A stretch of 32,758 nucleotides of DNA from Prevotella sp. (lineage in GTDB: Bacteria > Bacteroidota > Bacteroidia > Bacteroidales > Bacteroidaceae): NCBI GenBank assembly GCA_017557405.1, contig JAFYYV010000014.1, positions 1 through 32,758 of the forward strand. The letters run 5' to 3'. Both the position numbers and the translations under genes were made by a program. Below the pieces are notes generated by a model. That model made no database searches. It was not told the origin of the DNA and saw only the letters and a list, made by a program, of their open reading frames with translations. Position 1 is the stretch's first letter, and each line of letters opens with the position of its first letter. Below are positions 23,744 through 30,902 of this stretch, in pieces.

Positions 23744-24595
23744 CTATTTGTTGGCAATGAATCCCTTTGCCGTCAGCCACTGAATCATCTGGCGGCTCCA
23801 CGATTCGGTGGTCGTGGCACCCGTTTCGGGCATCAGCTCGTAAGGACCTCTGCCATCGCCATACATGTGCAACTCGGCATTTGCCCCAGCCTTCTTCCAT
23901 TCCATGAACAGGGCGACAAGTCCAGCAGCCACATTCGGATGGTCGGCACGCGTCATGATGAGCAAGGGAGGAGCATCGGCAGTCACCGTGACGGGCATCA
24001 ACGAAGGTCCGTAGCAGGTGCAAAGAAAGTCGGGACGCTCAATGGCTTCAGCCGACATCGTGGCGGCAATAGCCACCCCACCACCAGCCGAGAAGCCCAG
24101 ATAGCCAATCTTGTCCTTGCTGATGTTCCACTCACCTGCGTGCTCCCTCACCATACGTATGGCAGCATTCGCGTCCTTCGCAGCCAGTCGGATGATGGAA
24201 TCGCCGTGAGCATTGTGCATCGGGTTGGCGTCAGCCTGCGGGAACCGCTCAGGATGTGTCACGTCAACCATTGGAGGCATTTGTGCACCTTGTGGCATTC
24301 CTCCTCCACCACCCTTGTTCAGATGGTAGCGCAGACCGATGGCTGCAATACCCCGCTCGTTGAGGAACGAGGCCATACGCACCACATCGTTCTCCCACGA
24401 CAGCCACCTCATGGCACCACCTGGGCACAACACGATGGCACAACCATTTGCCGACTCCTTCTTGGGCAAATACACTTCGATGAGTGGTCTTTCCTTCTCG
24501 TCCATCGAGCCGTCGCCCGTAGGAAGGAAATACTGCTTCTGGGCCGATACCGACATCGACACGAACAGCATACAGAACAATACGACTTTCTTCAT
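23744..24595 (-). CDS. Secreted alpha/beta hydrolase, catalytic His apparently replaced
   Basis: A 283-residue exported protein (MKKVVLFCMLFVSMSVSAQ signal) of the esterase/acetylxylan-esterase-like alpha/beta hydrolase group. Visible are the oxyanion segment VLCPGGAM, nucleophile elbow GFSAGGG (Ser169) and acid Asp218 (TRADHP). The place of the catalytic histidine, GGHG in relatives after an ELHIY strand, reads ELHMYGDGRGPY here: Arg249, codon AGA. The start at 24595 is chosen because TAGGAGA lies just upstream and the promoter at 24636-24643 falls inside a longer frame from 24658; 24613 is a possible alternative. A Gly-rich, Met/Pro-rich insert lies at 94-110. Activity is uncertain. Confidence 0.85.
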   Translation of the reverse strand: MKKVVLFCMLFVSMSVSAQKQYFLPTGDGSMDEKERPLIEVYLPKKESANGCAIVLCPGGAMRWLSWENDVVRMASFLNERGIAAIGLRYHLNKGGGGGMPQGAQMPPMVDVTHPERFPQADANPMHNAHGDSIIRLAAKDANAAIRMVREHAGEWNISKDKIGYLGFSAGGGVAIAATMSAEAIERPDFLCTCYGPSLMPVTVTADAPPLLIMTRADHPNVAAGLVALFMEWKKAGANAELHMYGDGRGPYELMPETGATTTESWSRQMIQWLTAKGFIANK

Positions 24596-24635
24596 AGAAT
24601 CTCCTAAATTCATAAAGTATCTCAAAAACTTGCCA

Positions 24636-24643
24636 CAAATATA
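24636..24643 (-). promoter_or_regulatory. -7 element for the alpha/beta hydrolase gene
   Basis: TATATTTG on the minus strand, with a leader of about 40 nt to the 24595 start. Confidence 0.6.
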
Positions 24644-24665
24644 GTGAAAATTCCGCATTTTTGCG

Positions 24666-24673
24666 TATATTTG
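24666..24673 (+). promoter_or_regulatory. -7 element for the DUF3267 gene
   Basis: TATATTTG on the plus strand, divergent from the hydrolase promoter 22 bp away. It would create a leader of about 285 nt before the ATG at 24962. Confidence 0.5.
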
Positions 24674-24961
24674 TGCTCGGATTTATAAAAATTCAACTTT
24701 CAAGTTGAAGCATAAAGGGTATAAAGGGAAGTGAGAGGCATAAAGGGAAAGCCTCACCCCCGGCCCCTCCCCCAAAGGGAGGGGAGGAAGAAACAGCCCA
24801 AATTGGGACTCGCTACGCGCTTTTACAAAGCGAAGCGACTAAAAGAAATCAATAGTAAATTGTCAATCGGCAAATTGTAAATTATATACGCTCCTTCACT
24901 CCTCTTTAAGCTCTTTAAGCCCTTGAAGTGGAGCTTGCGGAACAAACCTAAACAACCCACT
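24674..24961 (+). other. Long leader with palindrome, repeats and GC-rich hairpin
   Basis: No gene is visible in these 288 bases. The stretch holds an 18-bp palindrome (TTCAACTT-TC-AAGTTGAA, 24692-24709), the 28-bp leader repeat copy 2 (24714-24741), and a G/C-rich repeat (24747-24784) whose CCCCTCCC (24764-24771) pairs with GGGAGGGG (24777-24784). An AT-rich segment with CTCTTTAAG twice lies near 24900-24920. Confidence 0.75.
24714..24741 (+). repeat. 28-bp leader repeat, copy 2
   Basis: It matches the minus strand of 22734-22761 at 27 of 28 positions and is again sense to the predicted transcript. Confidence 0.85.
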
Positions 24962-25555
24962 ATGGAAGAAAACAAGGAAATAGGAAGAAAAGTGTCCATC
25001 GACATTGTGAAAGCAAATGGAGTCGCCGTCATCATCATGATTGTGGCGATTGTAGTGTTCTTGTTCCCGTTCTTTTTGATTTGGAGCGGACCGCAATCCA
25101 TGAGCGAACGGTTCTCCATCAGTTGGGGTTGGTTCCTACTCGCTGTCTTTGTCGGCATCATCGTCCACGAGCTGATACACGGCCTCACGTGGTCGTTCTA
25201 TGCCAAACGTGGGTGGCGCAGCATCAGTTTCGGCGTCATGTGGAAACTGCTCACTCCCTATTGCCACTGCAGCGAACCTCTGCCCATCCGAGGCTATATG
25301 GCAGGTGCCCTCATGCCTTTCATCGTCATGGGATTGATACCAGCCATCGTCGCACTCTTCATCGGCAGCCTTCCCCTGCTCACGTGGGGCATCATCTTCA
25401 TCGCTACGGCAGCTGGCGACCTCTGGATGGCTTGGCTGCTCACCAAGGAGCGCCCCGACTGCATGGTGCTCGACCATCCTTCCGAGGCCGGATACTACAT
25501 CATCGATGAAAAAGAGATGGAAGAATCCGCAAACGACGTGTTGAAGGAAAAGTAG
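24962..25555 (+). CDS. DUF3267 membrane protein with HEXXH motif
   Basis: A 197-residue integral membrane protein with four or so hydrophobic segments (21-42, 56-68, 110-150). HELIHG (His69, Glu70, His73) lies in the second segment, as in intramembrane zinc peptidases, and a conserved-looking Asp in ATAAGDLWMAW could be the third ligand. DUF3267 proteins share this pattern, but their activity is not established. The C-terminus is a cytoplasmic acidic tail. The ATG at 24962 is chosen over an upstream TTG at 24923. Its stop is 4 bp from the stop of the convergent small gene. Confidence 0.85.
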   Translation: MEENKEIGRKVSIDIVKANGVAVIIMIVAIVVFLFPFFLIWSGPQSMSERFSISWGWFLLAVFVGIIVHELIHGLTWSFYAKRGWRSISFGVMWKLLTPYCHCSEPLPIRGYMAGALMPFIVMGLIPAIVALFIGSLPLLTWGIIFIATAAGDLWMAWLLTKERPDCMVLDHPSEAGYYIIDEKEMEESANDVLKEK

Positions 25556-25559
25556 TGTT

Positions 25560-25901
25560 TCATCCCATGCGGGCATCAATCAACGGATGCTCCCAGTCGA
25601 TGCTTCCGTTTGCTTCGGCGGCCAACTCGTCGGCAATGGAACGAAGTTCGTCCAACAGCTCCTTTTCCCTCTTCTTCGACCTTCTGCCCGATGCCTCGTA
25701 AACCACCTTGCTCAGGTAGGCATCGTAAGAAATGGCAAAGTCGTCCTCCTCACGATGAGGGAAGAAGTTCACCGCCACCTCATATCTGATGGTTCCACAC
25801 TCTGAATCGGAAATCAGCAATACCGAGGCAGCATGCCGCTCCACACCGTTGAAGATGCAGTCAGCCAAGAAATACTGCTCGTACACATTAATTGTTGCCA
25901 T
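25560..25901 (-). CDS. Small cytoplasmic protein, unknown
   Basis: A 113-residue acidic protein without signal or membrane segments. It begins MATINVYEQYFLADCIFNG, has a beta-rich first half (VLLISDSECGTIRYEVAVNFFPH) and a helical, charged second half (RRSKKREKELLDELRSIADELA). I do not recognise a family. The start at 25901 is preferred because the likely promoter at 25933-25940 lies inside the longer frame that opens at 25961. The codon use looks like that of its neighbours. Confidence 0.75.
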   Translation of the reverse strand: MATINVYEQYFLADCIFNGVERHAASVLLISDSECGTIRYEVAVNFFPHREEDDFAISYDAYLSKVVYEASGRRSKKREKELLDELRSIADELAAEANGSIDWEHPLIDARMG

Positions 25902-25932
25902 TGTTGTCGTCAGTTTAAAATCAATTCTGATG

Positions 25933-25940
25933 CAAATATA
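25933..25940 (-). promoter_or_regulatory. -7 element for the small unknown gene
   Basis: TATATTTG on the minus strand, about 32 bases before the start at 25901. Confidence 0.6.
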
Positions 25941-26013
25941 CGTTTTTTCTCCCAAAACCATGAAAAAAACACAAAAAACAAGGACAACACCTCCGAAATT
26001 GAATTTTAAACAT

Positions 26014-26021
26014 TATCTTTG
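26014..26021 (+). promoter_or_regulatory. -7 element for the GH5 lipoprotein gene
   Basis: TATCTTTG on the plus strand. The leader to 26152 is about 125 nt and contains the repeats listed next. No well-spaced -33 TTG was found. Confidence 0.55.
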
Positions 26022-26027
26022 TATCGT

Positions 26028-26130
26028 CTGACGCTGACCTAAATGACTGACGCTACGCTAAATGACAAGCGCTACGCTAAACGAAAAATGATAAATGACA
26101 AATGATAAATGATAATTGCGTACAGAAGGA
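26028..26130 (+). repeat. 19-bp tandem repeat and AT-rich repeats in GH5 leader
   Basis: CTGACGCT recurs at 26028 and 26047, and CGCTACGCTA at 26051 and 26070, giving a 19-bp period over about three units. It is followed by AAATGAYAAATGA-type repeats to about 26130. Confidence 0.75.
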
Positions 26131-26151
26131 AACACTTTAAAATGAAACGAT

Positions 26152-27300
26152 ATGAAAAAAGTAATTCTGTTTTTGGTAGCAGTCGTGTCTGCCACCATGA
26201 TTCTTAGTTCCTGCGCTGACAAAGCAGGAAAAGTGAACGATTTCCGCATCAAGCGAGGTACCAACCTGAGCCACTGGCTGTCGCAGTCGGAGGAACGTGG
26301 CGAGGCTCGGCAGCTGCACATCCAGGAAGACGACATGGAGCGCCTGGAGCAGTTGGGATTCGACTTCGTGCGCATTCCCATTGACGAGGTGCAGTTCTGG
26401 GACGAGGAAGGCAACAAGCTTCCCGAGGCTTGGGACCTGCTCACCAACGCCCTCGACCTCTGTGTGAAGCACCATCTGCGTGCTATTGTCGACCTCCACA
26501 TCATCCGCTCTCACTATTTCAATGCCGTGAACGAGGGAGGTAGCAACGCCAATACGCTCTTCACGTCCGAAGAAGCCCAGCAAGATCTCATCAACATGTG
26601 GTATCAGCTATCGGATGTTCTGAAAGGCTACAGCAACGACTCTGTGGCTTATGAGTTCATGAACGAGCCTGTTGCCGAAGACCACGAGCAGTGGAACCAG
26701 CTCATCGCGAAAGTCCACAAGGCCCTGCGTGAGCGCGAGCCCCAGCGCACCCTTGTCATCGGCTCCAACATGTGGCAGAGCTACGGAACCATCAAGTATC
26801 TGAAGGTGCCCGAAGGCGACAAGAACATCATCCTCTCCTTCCACTACTACAACCCCATGATTCTCACCCACTACGGTGCATGGTGGACGCCCATCGGCAA
26901 GTACACGGGCAAGGTGAACTATCCTGGCGTGCTCGTCTCGAAGGAAGACTATGAGGCAGCAAGCGACTCAGTCAAGGCTGTCATCGACGAGAACAAATTC
27001 ACCACCGAAGAGTGGAACATCGACCGCATCCGCAGCGACTTCAAAGACGCTATCGAGGCAGCCAAGAAATACGATCTGCAACTCTTCTGCGGCGAGTGGG
27101 GAGTCTATGAGCCCGTTGACCGCGAACTGGCCTACAAGTGGTACAAGGACATGCTGACCGTGTTCGACGAATTCAACATTGCATGGACCACATGGTGCTA
27201 CGACGCCGATTTCGGCTTCTGGGATCAGCAGAAGAACGACTACAAGGACAAGCCGCTCGTTGACATCCTCGTTTCCGGAAAGAAGCTCGAAGACAAATAA
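26152..27300 (+). CDS. GH5 family lipoprotein (glucanase type)
   Basis: A 382-residue lipoprotein: the signal ends in LSSC with Cys21, so it is membrane-anchored and possibly surface exposed. The GH5 barrel begins FRIKRGTNLSHWLSQ. It carries DFVRIPIDEVQFW (71-83), AIVDLHIIRSHYF, YEFMNEPVAED with acid/base Glu172, LSFHYYNPM with His231, LFCGEWG with nucleophile Glu315, and a final AWTTWCYDADFG. Both catalytic glutamates are present. It differs from the 8728-9690 enzyme by its lipid anchor and longer barrel loops, so they are not recent duplicates. Substrate is probably a beta-glucan or beta-mannan (inference). A terminator follows. Confidence 0.9.
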   Translation: MKKVILFLVAVVSATMILSSCADKAGKVNDFRIKRGTNLSHWLSQSEERGEARQLHIQEDDMERLEQLGFDFVRIPIDEVQFWDEEGNKLPEAWDLLTNALDLCVKHHLRAIVDLHIIRSHYFNAVNEGGSNANTLFTSEEAQQDLINMWYQLSDVLKGYSNDSVAYEFMNEPVAEDHEQWNQLIAKVHKALREREPQRTLVIGSNMWQSYGTIKYLKVPEGDKNIILSFHYYNPMILTHYGAWWTPIGKYTGKVNYPGVLVSKEDYEAASDSVKAVIDENKFTTEEWNIDRIRSDFKDAIEAAKKYDLQLFCGEWGVYEPVDRELAYKWYKDMLTVFDEFNIAWTTWCYDADFGFWDQQKNDYKDKPLVDILVSGKKLEDK

Positions 27301-27331
27301 CACGAAGCCGTCAGAGACTTCCACCGACCAC

Positions 27332-27371
27332 AGCGCCCCCCTCATGCTATCACGAGGAGGGCGTTGTTTTT
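27332..27371. terminator. Terminator between GH5 and outer-membrane barrel genes
   Basis: A G/C-rich arm starting at AGCGCCCCC (27333) pairs with GAGGAGGGCGTT (27354-27365), with TGTTTTT following. It separates convergent genes. Confidence 0.8.
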
Positions 27372-27392
27372 ATCCGTTCCATACTTGACCGC

Positions 27393-28745
27393 CTACCACC
27401 TTGTCGTGAACAACCGAGGCGTGATGATCAGCGAGAACCATCCCCACCTCAGGCTGCTGTTTTCATCGGCAAGCTTCAGCTTCTGCATGGTCTCCGTACC
27501 CGTCATATACGAGAATCCAAACGACAGACGGGCATCTTTCATGATTTGGTACGACGCCTCGATATCCATGTCATGACCCAGTGTCCTTTTGTAGTCTTTG
27601 AGTTCTGTGGCAGTAGCCAGATAGTGATATGTCATCTTCAGATTCAGGGCTTTCACGGGACTATACGTCATTCCCGCATACAGGTTCTGCAGACCGGGCG
27701 AGAATTCGTCGAGATAGGTCTTCACATAGAAGAAGTCCATCATGCCATAGAACTTGTGGTGGGAGCCATAGACAGACGAGAAAGCCTTGAAGATCTCATG
27801 TCGAGGAGTTCCAACCGTGCTCTTTGCACGCATAGAAAGGTAGTCATCGCCACTCAGATAGTCATATCCCACCACGACACCCAACTGCCTATTGACCTGC
27901 AGTTGTGCTTTCGCGCTGGCCATCCACGCTTTAATCTTTCCATTGTTCTCGTTGCGACCCATCTGGCGATAGTAGGAAGCCTCAACCTTCAGATTTTTAG
28001 GACTGTACGACCAATAAGTACCCAACAACTGTTGATACCTGTCGTGTGGTCCATTTTCACCATCTTTGCCCAACTCTCCACCCTGCATACCGATGTTCAT
28101 GAACAGCAGTGAAGCACCTATCGGTGTCTGCGGAATATCATAATGATACCACGTCGTCAGCATGGTCTTGTACACTTGCGAACCATCCTTATAATAGGTA
28201 CCGCCATATGTATTCTCGGCATTCTGGTTGAAGCCCAAGATGAGGTGGGCCTTGTGGCCATGACCTTCATAACCAGTCCTGATCACGTCGTGCGAACTCG
28301 CAGCCATCGCCCAGTCGTTGACGCCAATGATACGCTCGTCGTCGTACGACAAAGCCTGCCGACCGATTTGGGCGAACAAACCATTCTTCGTACTCAATTT
28401 TGCCCAGGCCTCATAGAGGTTGAACGACCCCTGGCCCTTCTGTCCCCAGATGCCCTGATGCTGCGCCACCACCTTCGTCTCCAGTCCTGTGCGTTGGTAG
28501 TCCACCGTGAGGCGCGAGCGTTCCATCATGAAATACGCTTTGTCTTCCACTTCGCCCTCTTCCGTCGACGACGCATCCAATCCTCCCATACGCATCTCGC
28601 CATGGCTCAGCATCTGAAGATTCACGTTCAGCACATTGTCGCCCTTCTCGGGGCTCGCCTCGCCAGCCTCGTTCTGAGCCATCAAGGTCGTGGCAGGAAG
28701 CAGCAGAAGCAACAGGCTTCCGAGTATTTTTAGTTTATGATTCAT
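27393..28745 (-). CDS. Outer-membrane beta-barrel of the alginate-export type
   Basis: A 450-residue exported protein (signal LLLLLLPATTLMAQ). The mature part is rich in alternating aromatic/polar strands (LTVDYQRTGLETKVVAQHQ, KVEASYYRQMGRN, LKMTYHYLATATEL). It ends in an aromatic-terminated strand (LIITPRLFTTRW), a feature of barrel proteins. GLFAQIGRQALSYDDERIIG (about 127-146) is typical of the alginate-export domain family, whose members carry anionic or other solutes across the outer membrane or are of unknown function in Bacteroidota. No alginate genes are present, so the substrate is open. The start at 28745 is the last ATG before the signal peptide; an in-frame ATG at 28766 exists. 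It is probably in an operon behind the DUF2271 gene (112 bp gap). Confidence 0.85.
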   Translation of the reverse strand: MNHKLKILGSLLLLLLPATTLMAQNEAGEASPEKGDNVLNVNLQMLSHGEMRMGGLDASSTEEGEVEDKAYFMMERSRLTVDYQRTGLETKVVAQHQGIWGQKGQGSFNLYEAWAKLSTKNGLFAQIGRQALSYDDERIIGVNDWAMAASSHDVIRTGYEGHGHKAHLILGFNQNAENTYGGTYYKDGSQVYKTMLTTWYHYDIPQTPIGASLLFMNIGMQGGELGKDGENGPHDRYQQLLGTYWSYSPKNLKVEASYYRQMGRNENNGKIKAWMASAKAQLQVNRQLGVVVGYDYLSGDDYLSMRAKSTVGTPRHEIFKAFSSVYGSHHKFYGMMDFFYVKTYLDEFSPGLQNLYAGMTYSPVKALNLKMTYHYLATATELKDYKRTLGHDMDIEASYQIMKDARLSFGFSYMTGTETMQKLKLADENSSLRWGWFSLIITPRLFTTRW

Positions 28746-28857
28746 TATATTGGTTGTTTCGGTCATTATCAGATTCGTTTTTCGAAGTCACGTCCACGTG
28801 CCGACACCAATCTGCGGAATCTCAAGATTGTTGTTCAACCTCATCATCATCCCCCCC

Positions 28858-29457
28858 TTATTTCAGCACGGCTTTCACGTTGGTCACCATGTCCTTGTGC
28901 TGCTCGTCGGCTTTTGTGAGCTCCGAGGTAAGGGCGATGTCTCCAGGCTTGTCCTGTGTGGAGAAGGTGCCTGTGTAGATGATGTCGCTGTCGAAGAACA
29001 GCGTGGCCTCCACCTTCATCTTGTAGGTACCCTTCGCTACGGCTTTTCCATTCTCATCGGTGAAGTCCCACGTGAATGTCTGAACGCCGCCCACCTGGGG
29101 TGTGGCTCCCGTGACAGCATCCAACTGCTGGTCGGTCTTCTCCTCGGCCTTCGATGTTTTCACCCATGTGGGCACACAGGTCGGACGAACAATATAGCCA
29201 CGTTTGGGTTGCTCAGCACCGCGTGCACGACCTTTCGTGGTGTAGGCGGTGACAAAGAGGGTCTTCACAAACTCGCCCTTCTCGTTCTCAATCCATACGG
29301 CATACTGGTTGGAGCCAGGTCCTGCCTGCTTCTGATAGTTGAACGACACCTCGAGGTTGTTGGCCTTTGCCACCTTCCCCTTCTTGCTCTGAGCCATCGC
29401 GAAGATTGACAACAGCATGGCGGCGAGAATCACGGTAATAGTCTTTTTCTGTCTCAT
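28858..29457 (-). CDS. DUF2271 exported protein with flavinylation-like motif
   Basis: A 199-residue exported protein (signal ending AMLLSIFAMAQ). The mature domain matches DUF2271: NLEVSFNYQKQ, NQYAVWIENEKGEFVKTLFVTAY, RPTCVPTWVK and TFTWDFTDENGKAVAKGTY. DAVTGAT (residues 113-119, bases 29101-29121) fits the D-x-x-[ST]-G-A-[ST] signature that ApbE flavin transferases modify, with Thr119 as the candidate FMN attachment residue. The domain is otherwise a beta-sandwich-like fold in the periplasm. It is the first gene of a likely two-gene unit with the outer-membrane barrel. No apbE is in the window. Flavin attachment is an inference. Confidence 0.85.
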   Translation of the reverse strand: MRQKKTITVILAAMLLSIFAMAQSKKGKVAKANNLEVSFNYQKQAGPGSNQYAVWIENEKGEFVKTLFVTAYTTKGRARGAEQPKRGYIVRPTCVPTWVKTSKAEEKTDQQLDAVTGATPQVGGVQTFTWDFTDENGKAVAKGTYKMKVEATLFFDSDIIYTGTFSTQDKPGDIALTSELTKADEQHKDMVTNVKAVLK

Positions 29458-29506
29458 AAATGCAGTTTTTAGTTGGTTTTTAATCGATACATGGTAATTG
29501 TTGGTG

Positions 29507-29514
29507 CAAATATA
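29507..29514 (-). promoter_or_regulatory. -7 element for the DUF2271 gene
   Basis: TATATTTG on the minus strand, about 50 bases before the start. Confidence 0.6.
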
Positions 29515-29536
29515 ATGAAAAGTCGTGTATTATTCG

Positions 29537-29544
29537 TATTTTTG
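29537..29544 (+). promoter_or_regulatory. -7 element for carbonic anhydrase
   Basis: TATTTTTG on the plus strand, 35 bases before the ATG at 29580 and divergent from the DUF2271 promoter. Confidence 0.55.
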
Positions 29545-29579
29545 TGGTCAGAATTTTAATGAATTGATGTGTTTTGAAT

Positions 29580-30122
29580 ATGATTGACCAAATAATCGCC
29601 TTTAACAAGACATTCGTAGAACAAAAGGGCTACGAAAAGTATCTGACCGACAAGTATCCTGACAAGAAGTTGGCTGTCCTTTCATGCATGGACACAAGGT
29701 TGACCGAGCTGCTCCCTGCGGCGCTCGGCTTGAGGAATGGTGACGCCAAGATCATCAAGAACGCTGGAGGCCTGGTCATCTCGGCCTTCGATTCAGCCAT
29801 GCGAAGCCTCATTGTGGCCATCTACGAACTGGGAGTGAAGGAAATCATGGTGGTCGCCCACTCGCATTGTGGAGCCTGCCACATGAGCTACAGCCATTTC
29901 CACCACGAGATGATTGCACGTGGCGTGACCGATGAGACACTCGACACCATCCGTAAGTGCGGCATCGACCTGAACCAATGGTTGGAGGGTTTCAAGGACA
30001 CTCCCGAATCGGTCCGCAAGACGGTGGAGACCATCAAGACACATCCACTCGTTCCCAAGGACATCGTTGTCCGTGGCTTCATCATCGACTCCGAGACGGG
30101 CGCTTTGGATGAAATCGTGTAA
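29580..30122 (+). CDS. Beta-class carbonic anhydrase
   Basis: A 180-residue cytoplasmic zinc enzyme interconverting CO2 and bicarbonate. The beta-class ligands are present: Cys36, Asp38 and Arg40 in SCMDTR, and His94/Cys97 in AHSHCGACHM. NAGGLVISAFDSAMRSL is the typical active-site helix. The ATG at 29580 is chosen over a TTG two codons earlier. Bicarbonate supply matters for carboxylation reactions in these succinate-forming anaerobes (general knowledge). The GNAT gene starts 13 bases after its stop, so an operon is likely. Confidence 0.92.
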   Translation: MIDQIIAFNKTFVEQKGYEKYLTDKYPDKKLAVLSCMDTRLTELLPAALGLRNGDAKIIKNAGGLVISAFDSAMRSLIVAIYELGVKEIMVVAHSHCGACHMSYSHFHHEMIARGVTDETLDTIRKCGIDLNQWLEGFKDTPESVRKTVETIKTHPLVPKDIVVRGFIIDSETGALDEIV

Positions 30123-30135
30123 ATCAAAACCAGCC

Positions 30136-30609
30136 ATGCAATACTCCATCAGAGAGATTCGAGCGGAAGAGATCCCATTGTTGGACGACTTCCTCTACGA
30201 AGCCATCTACATCCCGCCTGGCACACCCGCTCCGCCGCGTTCCATCCTTCAGGAAGAAGCCTTGCAGGTCTATGTCCGAGACTTCGGTCAGAAGCCCGAC
30301 GACAAATGTCTTGTAGCCGAGGCCGACGGGACCGTCGTGGGGGCAGTGTGGACGCGAATCATGCACGACTACGGACATGTGGACGACCATACCCCCTCGC
30401 TGGCCATCGCCCTCTATCCCGACTATCGCGGCCAAGGAATCGGCACCGCCCTCATGACCCGCATGCTCGAGTGGCTGCGCCAGAGCGGCTACCAGCAAGT
30501 CTCGCTCTCCGTCCAGAAAGACAACCGCGCCGTCCTGCTTTACCAGCGAGTCGGCTTCCAGACCATCCTCGACCACGACTCCGAATACCTCATGATTTGC
30601 AGGGTGTAA
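30136..30609 (+). CDS. GNAT family N-acetyltransferase
   Basis: A 157-residue GNAT domain. The acetyl-CoA binding motif is LYPDYRGQGIGTALM (RGQGIGT at 98-104). It is followed by the VSLSVQKDNRAVLLYQRVGF strand-helix typical of the fold. A variable N-terminal helix pair (LLDDFLYEAIYIPPG) would form the substrate side, which I cannot assign. The ATG at 30136 is chosen because it gives the canonical MQYSIREI start and lies just after the carbonic anhydrase stop. No good terminator was found after it. Confidence 0.88.
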   Translation: MQYSIREIRAEEIPLLDDFLYEAIYIPPGTPAPPRSILQEEALQVYVRDFGQKPDDKCLVAEADGTVVGAVWTRIMHDYGHVDDHTPSLAIALYPDYRGQGIGTALMTRMLEWLRQSGYQQVSLSVQKDNRAVLLYQRVGFQTILDHDSEYLMICRV

Positions 30610-30630
30610 TGCACCCGAACAAGTACAGGA

Positions 30631-30766
30631 CAAGTTACCCCTCAAGTTACCCCTCAAGTACCCCACAAGCTTAACACTAAGAATCAGTACGTCAAAAGGA
30701 GAAGTTAGGCTATAGCCTCTGAAACTAGCAAATTCTTGCTAATTCTGCAAAAACTTGCAAGAATTG
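30631..30766. repeat. 12-bp tandem repeat and inverted repeat after GNAT gene
   Basis: CAAGTTACCCCT occurs at 30631 and 30643, with a degenerate third unit at 30655. Further on, AATTCTTGC (30731-30739) pairs with GCAAGAATT (30757-30765). There is no T-run after it, so terminator function is doubtful. The gap 30610-30902 otherwise contains only the Fic regulatory sequences. Confidence 0.7.
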
Positions 30767-30813
30767 GCAAGAAATAATAACCACATCCACAATGTTACTT
30801 TACACCCGTGAAG

Positions 30814-30863
30814 GTAAAATAATGCAAATTTTTATTTTATTTTCGGGCGAAAAAGTAAAATAA
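30814..30863. promoter_or_regulatory. Operator-like repeats upstream of the Fic gene
   Basis: GTAAAATAA occurs at 30814-30822 and 30855-30863. The inverted half TTATTTTA lies at 30832-30839, so 30832-30863 is an imperfect inverted repeat with a G/C-centred loop. It overlaps the expected -33 region of the promoter at 30878. Confidence 0.5.
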
Positions 30864-30877
30864 CAAATTATTTATTG

Positions 30878-30885
30878 TATCTTTG
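30878..30885 (+). promoter_or_regulatory. -7 element for the Fic gene
   Basis: TATCTTTG, 17 bases before the ATG at 30903, giving a very short leader. Confidence 0.6.
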
Positions 30886-30902
30886 CGACAAAAACAGGTA
30901 AT

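Noticed and set aside
24747-24784. G-quadruplex in the G/C-rich repeats
   Set aside because: The arms pair with each other as a simple hairpin, which explains the sequence; no regular four-run arrangement is clear.
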